Of a DNA stretch of 64,000 nt, positions 49,817-58,592 are shown piece by piece; position 1 is the stretch's first letter; each line of letters begins with the position of its first letter. The notes under the pieces were generated by a model, which was given only the letters and a program-made list of their open reading frames with translations, did no database searches and was not told the origin of the DNA. The translations under genes were made by a program, and so were the position numbers. The stretch comes from Zobellella iuensis (GTDB lineage: Bacteria; Pseudomonadota; Gammaproteobacteria; Enterobacterales; Aeromonadaceae): positions 1-64,000 of the forward strand of contig NZ_JAERTZ010000019.1 in the NCBI RefSeq assembly GCF_016746085.1. Reading direction: 5' to 3'.

Positions 49817-50689
49817 ATGGATTTGCATGAACTCAGGGTGTTTCTGGCGGTGTGGGAGCAGGGTGGGGTGACGGCGGCGGCCCGCCAGCTGCACTGCGTG
49901 CAGTCGAACGTGACCGCCCGGCTGCAGGCGCTGGAAAGCAGCCTGGGCACGCCGCTGTTCTACCGCCGAGCCAGGGGCATGGTGCCGACGCCGGCGGCGG
50001 AAAAGCTGCAGGGCTATGCCCGGCGCATGCTGCACCTGGCGGAGCTGGCGCACCAGGCGGTGCAGCCGGCGGCGCAGCCGGAAGGCAGCCTGGTACTGGG
50101 CTCGATGGAAACCACGGCGGCCATCCGCCTGCCGCCGGTGCTGGCGGACTTCCACCGGGCCCATCCCGGGGTGGAGATCCGGCTGCATACCGGCACCAGC
50201 GCCGAGCTGCGCCGGGAGGTGCTGGAATACCGGCTGGAAGGAGCCCTGGTGGGGGGCGAGCTGGACCACCCGGAGCTGGAGCAGCAGGTGCTGTTCGCCG
50301 AGGAGATGGTGCTGGTAGCGCCGGCAGGCTGTACCGGGCTGGAGGACGAGCGCATCCGCGCCCTGATCGGCTTTCGCCAGGGTTGCTCCTACCAGGCCCG
50401 GCTCGACGCCTGGCTAAAGGAGTTGGGCCGGCCGCCGCTGCGCTTGATGGAGTTCGGCTCGCTCGAGGCCATCCTCGGCTGCGTGGCCGCCGGCATGGGG
50501 GTGAGTCTGATGCCCAGGGCGGTGGTGGAACACCGGGACTATGGCCGGGGGCTGCGACAGCTGCCGGTGCCGGAGCGGCTGGCCCGGGTCAACACCTGTT
50601 TTATCCGCCGCCAGGACATGCCGCCCAGCGCGGCGCTGCAGGCCCTGCTGGCGCGGCTGGGCGGTGGCCATGGGGCCGTCAGGTCCTGA
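49817..50689 (+). CDS. LysR-type transcriptional regulator
   Basis: 290 residues from ATG 49817 ([22 protein letters not shown]), with AAGG eight bases upstream; further in-frame starts at 49796, 49799 and 49811 are possible. N-terminal winged helix-turn-helix, then a substrate-binding domain with [22 protein letters not shown], as in LysR proteins that pair with exporters. Divergent from the MFS gene. Its 3' end overlaps the convergent chemoreceptor gene by 11 bases. Confidence 0.9.
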   Translation: MDLHELRVFLAVWEQGGVTAAARQLHCVQSNVTARLQALESSLGTPLFYRRARGMVPTPAAEKLQGYARRMLHLAELAHQAVQPAAQPEGSLVLGSMETTAAIRLPPVLADFHRAHPGVEIRLHTGTSAELRREVLEYRLEGALVGGELDHPELEQQVLFAEEMVLVAPAGCTGLEDERIRALIGFRQGCSYQARLDAWLKELGRPPLRLMEFGSLEAILGCVAAGMGVSLMPRAVVEHRDYGRGLRQLPVPERLARVNTCFIRRQDMPPSAALQALLARLGGGHGAVRS

Positions 50690-52640
50690 AGCTGGACACC
50701 AGTTGCGTCAGCTGGCGGCTGAGGCCGGTCTGCTCGCCGTAGGCGCCTTCGACTTCGGTGGACATTTCCTGCAGCCGGTTGGCCGACTCGCTGATCGCCA
50801 GGATGTTCCGGTTGATGTCCTCGGTCACCAGTTGTTGTTCTTCGGCGGCGCTGGCGATCTGGGTCGTCATGTCCCGGATCTGCTCGACCGAGGTCTCTAT
50901 GGCTTCGAACGCCTGCCTCGTTTCATCGGACAGGGCGATGGCGGCGTCGGACTCTTTCAGGCTGTGCTCCATGGTGACGGAAACGTTCCGGGTACGGCTG
51001 ACCAGCAGGCCGAGGATGTTGTTGATCTCCTCGGTCGACTGTTGGGTTCGGTTGGCCAGGGTCCGGACTTCGTCGGCGACCACCGCGAAGCCGCGGCCCT
51101 GCTCTCCGGCGCGGGCGGCCTCTATGGCGGCATTCAGGGCCAGCAGGTTGGTCTGGCCGGCGATATCCTGAATGGTGGAGATGATATCGTTGATGCTCCC
51201 GGTCTCCTTCTCCAGCTCGAGGATGACGGCGTTCGCCTGGCGGATACTGTCGCCCAGCCGGCCGACGCCGGTGGCGCTGCGGTCGATGATCTCCTTGCCG
51301 TCGCGGGTCGCGTCGAGGCTCCGATTAGACACGTCGGCGGTGTCGTTGCAGTTGCGGGCGACTTCGTTGGCGGTCGAGGCCATTTCGGTCACGGCGGTGG
51401 CGATCTGTTCCAGGGAGTCGCGCTGGTGCCCGATCGCGCCGGCCATCTGGCTGGCGCTGGCGTTGGTGCGCGCCGAAACCCGGTCCATGCTGGTCGAGGT
51501 TTCCTTGATGGCGCTCACCAGGCGCTGGGTCGATGCCACGAATTGGTTGAACCAGCGCGCCAGCTCGCCGGTTTCATCCCGGCTGTCGACATCGAGCCGG
51601 GTGGTGAGGTCGCCTTCGCCCTCGGCGATGGTTTTCAAACGGCCCTTGACCGCATTGATCGGATTGACGATACGGCCGGCGATCACCAGTCCCAGCAGGC
51701 CGAACAGCAACACCAGCACCAGGCTGACGATCAGGGTGGTGCGCGTCAGCTGCTGCGCCTCGGCATACACTTCGTCGCGCTGCATAAAACCGACGAACTT
51801 CCAGCCCAGCCCGGGCGACTGGTAGACATTGGCCATGTAGTCGACCCCGTCGATGGAAACTTCGGCCAGGCCGGCTTGCTGGGCCCCGAGCGCCTTGAAG
51901 TTTCCGAGTTCGGCCAGGGGCTTGAAGTTGTTGGCCGGATTGCCGCCATCGACCAGGACATTGCCGTTGCCTTCGACGATCATGATAAAGCCGGTCTCGC
52001 CGAAACGGATCCGCTGCACCATGTCGGTGAGCGCCTTCAGCGAGACGTCGATCGCCACCACCCCTTCGAAGTCGCCGCGCTCGTCCTGGAAGCCTTTCAG
52101 CAGGGAGACATAGACCGAATCGTCACCTTCCCAGTAATAGCCGTCGCGCCGTACCAGCTGGTAGTTGCCGTCGCGACCCAGGTCGAACCAGGGACGCTTG
52201 CGCGGATCCCAGTTGCCGTAGTTGTCGCTGCCGGGCCATTCCAGATAGCCGCCGTGCCGGTCGCCCATATAGACGTACCCCAGGGTCGGATTGTTGTTGC
52301 CGATGGCGCTGAACAGTTCGAACAGCCGCTGCTCGCGGCCGCCGTTGGCCATGGCGACCTCGGCGGGCTTGCGGCCCTCGTTGAAATAGGTGCTGATGGC
52401 GCCTGCGCGGGTCTGGCTCAGGATCGGATAGTCCGCCATCATCGACACCAGGTGGCCCATGGTGTCGAAGAAGTTGCCGAAGGCCTGATCGACGATGGCG
52501 ATGTCGAGGCTGCTGGCCTCGGCGAAGCGTTGCTTGGCGTCCTGGTTGACGTTGCGCAGCGTCAGTGCCACGACCACGATCACCGGCAACAGGGTGGTGC
52601 AGAGAAAAGCCGCGAGCAGTTTGGTTTTAATGCTGGTCAT
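50679..52640 (-). CDS. Methyl-accepting chemotaxis protein with dCache-type sensor
   Basis: 653 residues: N-terminal transmembrane helix ([21 protein letters not shown]), periplasmic dCache-like ligand domain (about 35-280, with [15 protein letters not shown] and [11 protein letters not shown]), second helix (about 285-305), HAMP, and a cytoplasmic MA domain ending in the hairpin tip around [20 protein letters not shown]. Ligand unknown; the WxxxRxWY-like wording hints at amine or amino-acid ligands, but only by analogy. No obvious docking pentapeptide at the C-terminus. Confidence 0.93.
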   Translation of the reverse strand: MTSIKTKLLAAFLCTTLLPVIVVVALTLRNVNQDAKQRFAEASSLDIAIVDQAFGNFFDTMGHLVSMMADYPILSQTRAGAISTYFNEGRKPAEVAMANGGREQRLFELFSAIGNNNPTLGYVYMGDRHGGYLEWPGSDNYGNWDPRKRPWFDLGRDGNYQLVRRDGYYWEGDDSVYVSLLKGFQDERGDFEGVVAIDVSLKALTDMVQRIRFGETGFIMIVEGNGNVLVDGGNPANNFKPLAELGNFKALGAQQAGLAEVSIDGVDYMANVYQSPGLGWKFVGFMQRDEVYAEAQQLTRTTLIVSLVLVLLFGLLGLVIAGRIVNPINAVKGRLKTIAEGEGDLTTRLDVDSRDETGELARWFNQFVASTQRLVSAIKETSTSMDRVSARTNASASQMAGAIGHQRDSLEQIATAVTEMASTANEVARNCNDTADVSNRSLDATRDGKEIIDRSATGVGRLGDSIRQANAVILELEKETGSINDIISTIQDIAGQTNLLALNAAIEAARAGEQGRGFAVVADEVRTLANRTQQSTEEINNILGLLVSRTRNVSVTMEHSLKESDAAIALSDETRQAFEAIETSVEQIRDMTTQIASAAEEQQLVTEDINRNILAISESANRLQEMSTEVEGAYGEQTGLSRQLTQLVSSFRT

Positions 52641-53374
52641 TGAATTGAACTCCGTGAAAGTAGAGCGACGGGAGCGGCGAGCGCCTTCTTGCCCGAGCGG
52701 ATTTTTTTTCTCTTAGGCAATTATCATGCCCGAATTTAGGAATAGATAGCGTTATTTGAGTCCCGATTTGCGGCTGGGCGAGGACGACGGGGGCTGCGCG
52801 GGTGGCGAGCCCGGCAATGGGCCGCCGATGGATGTTACCGAGCCGTTCATGCTCATTTCTCCCTGTGAATGATTCACTGCGGTGTTGAGTCGGGGCTCCT
52901 TCCCTGGCTGCCGTTCCAACGGCGAGGTGACTGTTATGACGTGGTAACGAGTGTTGCTCTAAGCCGAAAATATTTTGCGTTATCATCGGATTGACAACAA
53001 GCCCTGTCCGCGATGATCGTCGATGGCCATCCTGCCGGACGCATCCGTTATGCCCCCGGCGTGAACGGACCGGCCTCATCGGGAGGGATCCCCGTTTTGT
53101 CCTTGATTGCCGCATTCTTGAGTAGTTTGGTTCTGGGTGGTTGCTTAAAAACGACATGGAAATGTCCTTCAGCCCCACTTTGGTCAAGAAACAGTCGGTG
53201 TCGGGATTGGTGAGCAAGCGCCGGCTTCCAGGTCACAGGAAAAACCGTACCGTCAGCACTCATCACGGTAGAAGCGGGACGGGAAAGAGGCAGAAAGCGG
53301 ATGAAGCCGTCCCCGCCCTGTGCCAGTATCGGAACCGGCGTTCACAACAATGGATTATCAGAGGGGGATATAAG
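52641..53374. other. Intergenic region between the chemoreceptor and GST genes
   Basis: 734 bases with no gene I can support. Long open frames exist on both strands but have no family look, no good ribosome binding site and low coding character. The chemoreceptor promoter should lie just right of 52640. The rest may be degraded sequence. Confidence 0.5.
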
Positions 53375-54058
53375 GTGATAACCCTGCATTATCTGAACAA
53401 CTCCCGTTCCCAGCGCATCCTCTGGCTGCTGGAGGAACTGGGGCTGGAATACCGGGTCCGGCATCATGAACGGGATAAAGAAACCCAGCTGGCGCCGGAA
53501 AGCCTGAAAAAGGTCCATCCGCTGGGCAAGGCACCGGTGATCACCGACGGCGAGCTGATCCTGGCCGAGTCCGGTGCCATCGTCGACTACCTGGCCCAGA
53601 CCTATGGCCGGGCGGCCTTGCTGCCGGCGGCGGACTCCCCCGCCTGGTGGGACTATGTGTACTGGCTGCATTACGCCGAGGGCTCGCTGATGCCGCCGCT
53701 CTTGATGCGTTATGTGTTCGACAGGGTCAAGGCGGCGCCGGTGCCCTTCTTCGTCCGGCCCCTGGTCAACAGGATAGTGGCGGAGGTGGACAAGGCCTTC
53801 CTGCGGCAACAGATCAAGACCCATCTCGACTTTGTGGAGGATCACCTGTCCTGCCACGACTGGCTGGTGGACGGGCGCTTCGGCGCCGCCGACATCCAGC
53901 TGAGCTTCCCGCTGGAAGCGGCCCTGAGCCGGACCGGCATGGGCGGGCACTATCCCCGCATCCGGGCCTATGTGGCGCAGCTGCAGGCCAGGCCCGCCTA
54001 CCAGCGCGCGCTCAAGGCCGGCGGCCCCTACGCCTACGGTCCGGCGGCAACGGACTGA
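53375..54058 (+). CDS. Glutathione S-transferase family protein
   Basis: 227 residues from GTG 53375, preceded by GAGGGGG; the frame is open upstream but lacks similarity. N-terminal thioredoxin-like domain with NNSRSQRILWLLEELGLEY (Ser as the likely glutathione-activating residue) and PVITDGELILAESGAIVDYL with the conserved ES glutathione contact. C-terminal helical domain with FGAADIQLSFPLEAA. Substrate unknown; no partner gene is evident. Confidence 0.88.
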   Translation: MITLHYLNNSRSQRILWLLEELGLEYRVRHHERDKETQLAPESLKKVHPLGKAPVITDGELILAESGAIVDYLAQTYGRAALLPAADSPAWWDYVYWLHYAEGSLMPPLLMRYVFDRVKAAPVPFFVRPLVNRIVAEVDKAFLRQQIKTHLDFVEDHLSCHDWLVDGRFGAADIQLSFPLEAALSRTGMGGHYPRIRAYVAQLQARPAYQRALKAGGPYAYGPAATD

Positions 54059-54324
54059 GCCCGAAAGAACTCCGGCCCTTGCCCTCGCCCGGTCTGTGTG
54101 ATCGAGGTGAGGGTATAAGGCTCTGATTGTTTATTTCTTTTCATTATTGCCTATTACTAGCATGGCGAACCCTGGCTTGCGGGTGCCGGTTTTAATTTAT
54201 ATATTTTTCATGGTGTTATAAATAGACCTCGAATGAGACTGTTGTATTTCCCGGCATCTGTAACCGCATGTATCAAAAATAAGACATCTTATACGAATGC
54301 CCTCTTTATTAAGCAAGGTATATT

Positions 54325-54360
54325 ACCAATTGGTTGACCGAAACTCAGTTTTGGTACACC
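54325..54360. promoter_or_regulatory. Candidate operator: overlapping palindromes
   Basis: ACCAATTGGT (54325-54334) is a perfect palindrome. Directly after, GGTTGACCGAAAC and GTTTTGGTACACC (54332-54344 and 54348-54360) form an imperfect palindrome with 10 of 13 matches around a 3-base centre. Position about 130-160 bases before the first gene suits binding of the nearby VpsR-like regulator (inference). Confidence 0.4.
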
Positions 54361-54378
54361 ACCCTTTATTGGGCTCCG

Positions 54379-54456
54379 CTAACCTTTGAAGCAGGGTTAG
54401 ACAGAAAGACCCTGAACTCGCCCAGAATACCGGATGTATGCAGTGGCGAAACATAC
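54379..54456 (+). promoter_or_regulatory. Structured 5' leader with mutually exclusive stems
   Basis: CTAACC (54379-54384) pairs with GGTTAG (54395-54400). CAGGGT (54392-54397), which shares three bases with GGTTAG, pairs with ACCCTG (54409-54414), so both stems cannot form at once. A third stem, GTATG (54436-54440) with CATAC (54452-54456), follows 21 bases later, and the ATG is 33 bases further on. This could be an attenuator or RNA switch; stems of 5-6 bp also occur by chance. Confidence 0.35.
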
Positions 54457-54488
54457 TAGACACTAAATGAAGAAAGAGGGATTTTACC

Positions 54489-55340
54489 ATGTCTATTCAA
54501 AAGAAAACCTTAGCTGCTTTGGTTGCCATTTCCATGGGTGCGTCTTTCGGCGCTTCTGCCACTGGTTTTTGGTTCCCTGGTAATGGTGGTCATGATGACG
54601 AGTGCTGCAGCGGAGATACCAATACCAATGGCTCAGGTAATCTAGCTGACGACAAGAGCACTATTGTGGATATCGATAAAACCGTTAACGTTAAAAAAAC
54701 CAATATTACTGTAATCGATATCGATAAGACATATGTCAGCCACTATAAATACAGGTACGATATCAAAAAAGCCGAGCAGAAAAACATGACCTACCAAGGC
54801 GGTAAAACTGGAGATACCACTTCTGTATCCGTTGCTGCCGGCGCTGCTGACTCTTATGCGGGCAACTACGCTTCTATGAAGCAGAAAAGCAATAACGAAG
54901 CCAATGGGGTTGGCGTTGGCTTGGGTCTGGGGTTAGGTCTTGGTATCGGTGCCGGTTTGAGCGAAGGCGGTGACGGTGGTAACGGTGGTCATGCCGTGGA
55001 TCTGTCCTTCTTGAGCCTGGGCATCATCGATTTCACCAAAGGTGGACATGGTGGTGATGGCGGCGACTCCGGCAGCGTTGGCGTTGGTCTTGGTGGCGGT
55101 TCCGGTGCTGGTGCGGGCTTTGGTGCTGGCCTGGCTGTGCTGACACCCGACCAGGATCTGGATCAGTATGCCGCTTCGTCCGCCTGGACCAAAGTCAGCT
55201 CTGTATCCATGATCACGTCTGGTAATAACACCGTAGGTAATTCGGGCGCCACCCACGGTATTAACGTGCAACAGGCTATTTCTGGCCAAAGCGCCTTGGG
55301 TAACCAAAGCGTAAACGTGAACTCCAGCCTGCAATTCTAA
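54489..55340 (+). CDS. Secreted Gly-rich protein, Fap/curli-like matrix candidate
   Basis: 283 residues, no family I can name with confidence. Sec signal peptide with AxA-like cut after residue 24 (GASFGASA/TG). Then a Cys-Cys turn (DDECCSGD), a repeated VDIDKT/VIDIDKT stretch (about residues 58-90), two Gly-rich tracts (about 141-160 and 165-220) and a C-terminal Asn/Gly/Ser segment, SGNNTVGNSGATHGINVQQA, which ends in a terminal Phe. That C-terminal segment recurs in the next gene. Composition and repeats are those of secreted amyloid-like or adhesive fibre subunits; function is inferred. Confidence 0.7.
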   Translation: MSIQKKTLAALVAISMGASFGASATGFWFPGNGGHDDECCSGDTNTNGSGNLADDKSTIVDIDKTVNVKKTNITVIDIDKTYVSHYKYRYDIKKAEQKNMTYQGGKTGDTTSVSVAAGAADSYAGNYASMKQKSNNEANGVGVGLGLGLGLGIGAGLSEGGDGGNGGHAVDLSFLSLGIIDFTKGGHGGDGGDSGSVGVGLGGGSGAGAGFGAGLAVLTPDQDLDQYAASSAWTKVSSVSMITSGNNTVGNSGATHGINVQQAISGQSALGNQSVNVNSSLQF

Positions 55341-55385
55341 CCTTTGGGCCGGTCCTTCGGGGCCGGCTTATTGCCGGAGGGAACC

Positions 55386-55697
55386 ATGAAAAAGATAATA
55401 ATGTTGTCGGCTTTTTTAAGTGCGTCTGTATTCGCTGGTCAGGAGTTTGACTCGTTACAGGTAATGGATACCGACTTGCTGAGTGAAAGCCGGGGTATGA
55501 TACAGATATATGATCAAGAGAATAACACCGTTCAGGCAGGCGTTGCCGGGAATGTAATAGGTGCTATTTCTGGTAATAATACTATATCTCCAGGCGCTTT
55601 CGTTGGGGCCCATGGTATACTTCTTATTAACTTGGGTAGCGGCCAGTCCAATGTAACCAACATGAGTGCAAATGTTAACTTAATTATGGCCAAATAA
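55386..55697 (+). CDS. Small secreted protein with leader-like LSESRG motif and the shared C-terminal motif
   Basis: 103 residues from ATG 55386, preceded by GGAGG; an in-frame ATG upstream lies too close to the previous stop. Sec signal peptide to Ala17 (FLSASVFA), followed by a short acidic propeptide-like stretch with DTDLLSESRG at residues 28-37, then a mature region with AGNVIGAISGNNTISPGAFV and ending SGQSNVTNMSANVNL. The SGNNT...HGI...SGQS...NVN order matches the Gly-rich protein just upstream. Function inferred: a second fibre subunit or nucleator. Confidence 0.68.
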   Translation: MKKIIMLSAFLSASVFAGQEFDSLQVMDTDLLSESRGMIQIYDQENNTVQAGVAGNVIGAISGNNTISPGAFVGAHGILLINLGSGQSNVTNMSANVNLIMAK

Positions 55698-55699
55698 CC

Positions 55700-56362
55700 A
55701 TGAATAAAAAAATACTACTACTAGTAGCTTTTTTTCCGGCGGCAAGCTTTGCGCTAAGCTTGCCCGGTTTTAAGGTGCCGGTGAAAAGTTTTGCCGAGGT
55801 TAGATTTGGCGAAGTCATTAGGCAGCAGTACGACTTCAGTTGCGGCTCTGCCGCACTGGCTTCTCTGCTGACGCATCATTACAATATGCCTTTTACGGAG
55901 GCCCAGATTTTCGAGGAGATGTACCGACTGGGTGATAAGGACAAGATAGAAACGCAAGGTTTTTCCATGCTGGATATGAAAAATTTTTTGGCGAGACGGG
56001 GACTGGATGCGGAAGGTTATAGAATGAACCGGCAAGATATTCTTAGCCTTGGCATACCGGCAATCGCCTTGGTCAACTACGAGGGGTATAACCACTTTGT
56101 GGTAGTTAAAGGCATCACGGAGGATAAAGTATTGATAGGTGATCCTTCACTCGGGCTTCATGTTATTGACGCTGAAGGATTTGATAAAAGCAGCAATGGT
56201 GTTTTTTTATTGATTAAAGATAAAATGGATATTGCCAAAGCTAGCTTTAATAATCAAGATAACTGGGAACACTCGGCACCCAATGCCCCAACCAGTATGG
56301 CGCTAAGGCAGAAGTTGCCACACTTTACCGAACTGATGTTGCCAGCGGATAGGATTTACTAA
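55700..56362 (+). CDS. Stand-alone C39-type cysteine peptidase, FapD-like
   Basis: 220 residues with a Sec signal peptide (MNKKILLLVAFFPAASFA) and no transporter domains, unlike C39 domains of bacteriocin ABC exporters. Catalytic elements: oxyanion Gln and Cys48 in RQQYDFSCGSAALASLL, His132 in YNHFVVVKGI and Asp148 in LIGDPSLGLHV. It is therefore predicted to work in the periplasm. The closest known parallel is FapD of the Pseudomonas functional-amyloid operon. Likely substrates are the neighbours carrying LSxxRG sequences after their signal peptides. It follows the previous stop by 2 bases with no clear ribosome binding site. Confidence 0.85.
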   Translation: MNKKILLLVAFFPAASFALSLPGFKVPVKSFAEVRFGEVIRQQYDFSCGSAALASLLTHHYNMPFTEAQIFEEMYRLGDKDKIETQGFSMLDMKNFLARRGLDAEGYRMNRQDILSLGIPAIALVNYEGYNHFVVVKGITEDKVLIGDPSLGLHVIDAEGFDKSSNGVFLLIKDKMDIAKASFNNQDNWEHSAPNAPTSMALRQKLPHFTELMLPADRIY

Positions 56363-56376
56363 ACGAGGGAATGACT

Positions 56377-56829
56377 ATGAAATGGCTTATGGTGATTTTT
56401 CTAATGTTACCTGTTATGGCCTTTTCGAAGAACTTTGACACTTATCACCTGAGTAAGATGTCAGTTGTGCCAGAAAATGAGTTGTCCCAACAGCGGGGTG
56501 GTTTTACTCTTCCTGGGCTTAACTACTCAATAGGTTTAAGGATGGAGGCATTGGTTAATAATAGAAGAGTGTTCTTTAGTAATGTTTTTGATATTGCAAA
56601 TAATAGGTTGGTCCTGCCGGCAGTTAATGGTTTGCCTGCTGGCATGAATATTACGCCCTTGGTAGATAGGGGGCAGATAGGCTATATTATTCAAAATTCG
56701 GCCAGTGGGGTTAGAACGGACGTTATACTTAATATCGATATAGTAGCCCCGAAGACAGTCGATACCTTCAGGACTAACCAGGGGGCAGCTAGTAGGTTCC
56801 ATGATGCGATACAAAGACAGGGTTATTAA
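56377..56829 (+). CDS. Secreted protein with LSQQRGG leader-like motif
   Basis: 150 residues from ATG 56377, which has GAGGG seven bases upstream; ATG 56371 is too close to that site. Sec signal peptide (MKWLMVIFLMLPVMAFS), then a propeptide-like segment ending ENELSQQRGG at residues 33-42 and a mature part of mixed hydrophobic and Asn-rich character (FTLPGLNYSIGLRMEALVNN). The motif parallels DTDLLSESRG in the 103-residue protein. I do not recognise a family. It ends the operon and is followed by a terminator-like hairpin. Confidence 0.65.
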   Translation: MKWLMVIFLMLPVMAFSKNFDTYHLSKMSVVPENELSQQRGGFTLPGLNYSIGLRMEALVNNRRVFFSNVFDIANNRLVLPAVNGLPAGMNITPLVDRGQIGYIIQNSASGVRTDVILNIDIVAPKTVDTFRTNQGAASRFHDAIQRQGY

Positions 56830-56845
56830 TCTTATAAGAACAGCG

Positions 56846-56893
56846 TGAGGGCTTTGCCATGTTGGCAAGGCGCTCATGCTTGCGTTTTGTTAT
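56846..56893 (+). terminator. Likely terminator of the secreted-protein operon
   Basis: TGAGGGCTTTGCCA and TGGCAAGGCGCTCA pair at 12 of 14 positions (one G-T wobble) around a 3-base loop (56846-56876). TGCTTGCGTTTTGTTATT follows. Confidence 0.65.
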
Positions 56894-57314
56894 TAATCTT
56901 TCTCTAAAATAGGTTTGCTTATCTCAATGTCATATCCGTCATTCCGCACCTAATTCTCCGATTTAAAGTGGTGATAGATGTCACAGAACAGAGTATGATT
57001 GAGCAAACTTGCTGACATTAACGCCAATATCTTGTAAATCTATTCGGTTAAATTGTTTTTATCAGCACGTTCCCTCTAAATATTCCCTATCTTCTACGAA
57101 TGTGTAGCCATCGTAGCCAAAAATAAATCTAAAAGCTGATGCGGAATGTCGGTGCGTTACCAGGGGAGATCTCGACGAACCATTGCTCCCACTCTTTGTA
57201 AAACAAGTGATTTCATTCAAGGTCCTTATATTGGGAGGAATTCTGACAGGACCTAAATAGCTGTTCCGAATAGTAGATCACTGTCGGCAGCGACTGGGTT
57301 CCGCTAAGCAGACC

Positions 57315-57345
57315 CTCCGCGCCAGGGATGGCGCAGCGGAGCCCC
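57315..57345. repeat. GC-rich REP-like hairpin
   Basis: CTCCGC, GCCA, GGGA loop, TGGC and GCGGAG form a double-arm hairpin at 57315-57341. The wording GCGCCAGGGATGGCGC and the GC jump in an AT-rich gap suggest a dispersed intergenic repeat. Confidence 0.5.
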
Positions 57346-57502
57346 CAGGGATAGGTTCATGGCGTGTCTGCGTGCGGGGCCCGGTTGATGTAGCACTATT
57401 AGGATCAGTTATTTAGGCCCGGCAATGTCGAATGGGCATGAAAAATAGGTGATGATTTGTTGGTCTTTACGATTTATTCAGCGTCTGTGTCAAATGAATA
57501 AA

Positions 57503-57533
57503 CAAAAAAATCCCCCGGCTTCTGCCAGGGGAG
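57503..57533 (-). terminator. Terminator of the VpsR-like/outer-membrane operon
   Basis: On the minus strand CCCCTGGC and GCCGGGGG pair (with a wobble), followed by ATTTTTTTG. It lies 43-73 bases past the end of the outer-membrane gene. Confidence 0.8.
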
Positions 57534-57575
57534 TCTGTCTATATGGCGAGTAATGTAAACGTCTAGATAATGATT

Positions 57576-58592
57576 TTAGAACATAATGGGCATGCTGAAG
57601 TTAACTTGAACATCGGGAGCGTCCTCGGTTAATCCCGCCTGAGCGTTCATGTTCAAGGTGGTTCTTTCCGTCAGTGCCAGAGAAAAACCCATACTCAAGC
57701 TGTCCAGTTGCAACATTTTACTTCCAGGTGCTTTTTTTCCATTTACTTTTGAGGTGAGAACAGTCCTGTGGTTTAGTCCCAGGCTAAAGGATAGGCGATT
57801 GTTAACGGCAAAGCCCATCCCCATGCCCATAAAGAAACTGTCGCCTAAACGAACCTCATCATTTTGTCGAAGGGTCATATCCGGATCCGGTGCATCAGGA
57901 GGCGGGGTGCTTCCCTGGCTTCTTACTCTTGTTTTAAAATTGTGAGTATAGCCTGCTGTGCCGAAAATAACCGCAGGATCGGTGGGGTAGATCAGAGTCA
58001 GGCTGGGCTCGACAGACCAAGCCCCGGTACCCGTGGGGGGTCTTCTGAATATATTGTCGGCGTCCATTTCTTCTTCAAATGGTGATCTGCCCGTGTCTGA
58101 TTTTACCCTTAGTCCCCCAATCCAGTATGGTGACGTATTCATGTTGAACTGATAACGTATGGCCCCTTCAATGTCACCCAAGGCTCCACCGGTCGATGTC
58201 ACAGTTCTCGTGTCAACTGTGGGCTCTGTTTTCCTGAAGCGATAGCTATCGTACCTATAAACCCACGGAGCTCTCAGCTCAAGCTCAATTCTGTCGGTTA
58301 ATCCATAGCGTCCGGCGAGGCCAACAGTAAAGGTGGCCAAGTCTTGATCCTGCACATCGATCAACCCTACGATGATGGCCGGCAATACACTGTAACCCAA
58401 AATGGAAACTCGGGTTGAGGTATTCTGGCCATAGCTGAATGAGGGTTCTAGTTCGAATCTTCCTTGAGGCGTCAGCAGCCCTTTACTATCCAGGGAACTG
58501 GCTATGGCCTCCACCACTTGTCTATCCTGGGCATGCGCTGTGCTTGCTGCAGAAAGCAGTAGGCTGGCAAAAATAATCCTTTTTTTCATCAT
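57576..58592 (-). CDS. Outer-membrane beta-barrel protein of the secretion locus
   Basis: 338 residues with a Sec signal peptide (MMKKRIIFASLLLSAASTAHA) and alternating amphipathic strands throughout, ending in Phe (NFSMPIMF), the C-terminal signal for BAM-assisted insertion. General look is that of the MetA-pathway/Phenol_MetA_deg-type or transporter beta-barrels. AGGAG lies before the ATG, which overlaps the regulator stop (TAATG). FapF, the Fap amyloid pore, is a similar barrel but has an N-terminal coiled coil that I do not see here; a pore for the neighbouring secreted proteins is inference. Confidence 0.78.
   Translation of the reverse strand: MMKKRIIFASLLLSAASTAHAQDRQVVEAIASSLDSKGLLTPQGRFELEPSFSYGQNTSTRVSILGYSVLPAIIVGLIDVQDQDLATFTVGLAGRYGLTDRIELELRAPWVYRYDSYRFRKTEPTVDTRTVTSTGGALGDIEGAIRYQFNMNTSPYWIGGLRVKSDTGRSPFEEEMDADNIFRRPPTGTGAWSVEPSLTLIYPTDPAVIFGTAGYTHNFKTRVRSQGSTPPPDAPDPDMTLRQNDEVRLGDSFFMGMGMGFAVNNRLSFSLGLNHRTVLTSKVNGKKAPGSKMLQLDSLSMGFSLALTERTTLNMNAQAGLTEDAPDVQVNFSMPIMF

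Larger units (their letters stand above)
54059..54488. other. Intergenic leader region ahead of the secreted-protein operon
   Basis: 430 bases, AT-rich, no gene. It contains a palindrome at 54325-54334, an imperfect palindrome at 54332-54360 and paired-stem structures at 54379-54456, all listed separately. A clear sigma-70 or sigma-54 promoter is not visible to me. Confidence 0.6.
56830..57575. other. Intergenic region between the two convergent secretion-system operons
   Basis: 746 bases without a gene that I can support. It holds the two operon terminators and a GC-rich hairpin insert at 57315-57341, the rest being AT-rich. Confidence 0.55.

Noticed and set aside
53013-53213. Plus-strand frame with a lipoprotein-like LSSLVLGGC stretch
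   Set aside because: No ribosome binding site and no sensible continuation; the lipobox-like run is probably chance.
52627-53217. 196-codon minus-strand frame ahead of the chemoreceptor gene
   Set aside because: It overlaps the start of the chemoreceptor gene, has an odd basic composition and no ribosome binding site. I found no recognisable family.
54160-54190. Possible sigma-54 promoter (GG...GC pairs) ahead of the fibre operon
   Set aside because: The GG and GC elements are 9 or 13 bases apart, not 10, and the flanking consensus is poor.
54393-54419. Sequence resembling part of 23S rRNA (GACAGAAAGACCCTGAAC)
   Set aside because: The match is about 20 bases with changes, and no neighbouring rRNA sequence exists. 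It is more simply explained as chance within a structured leader.
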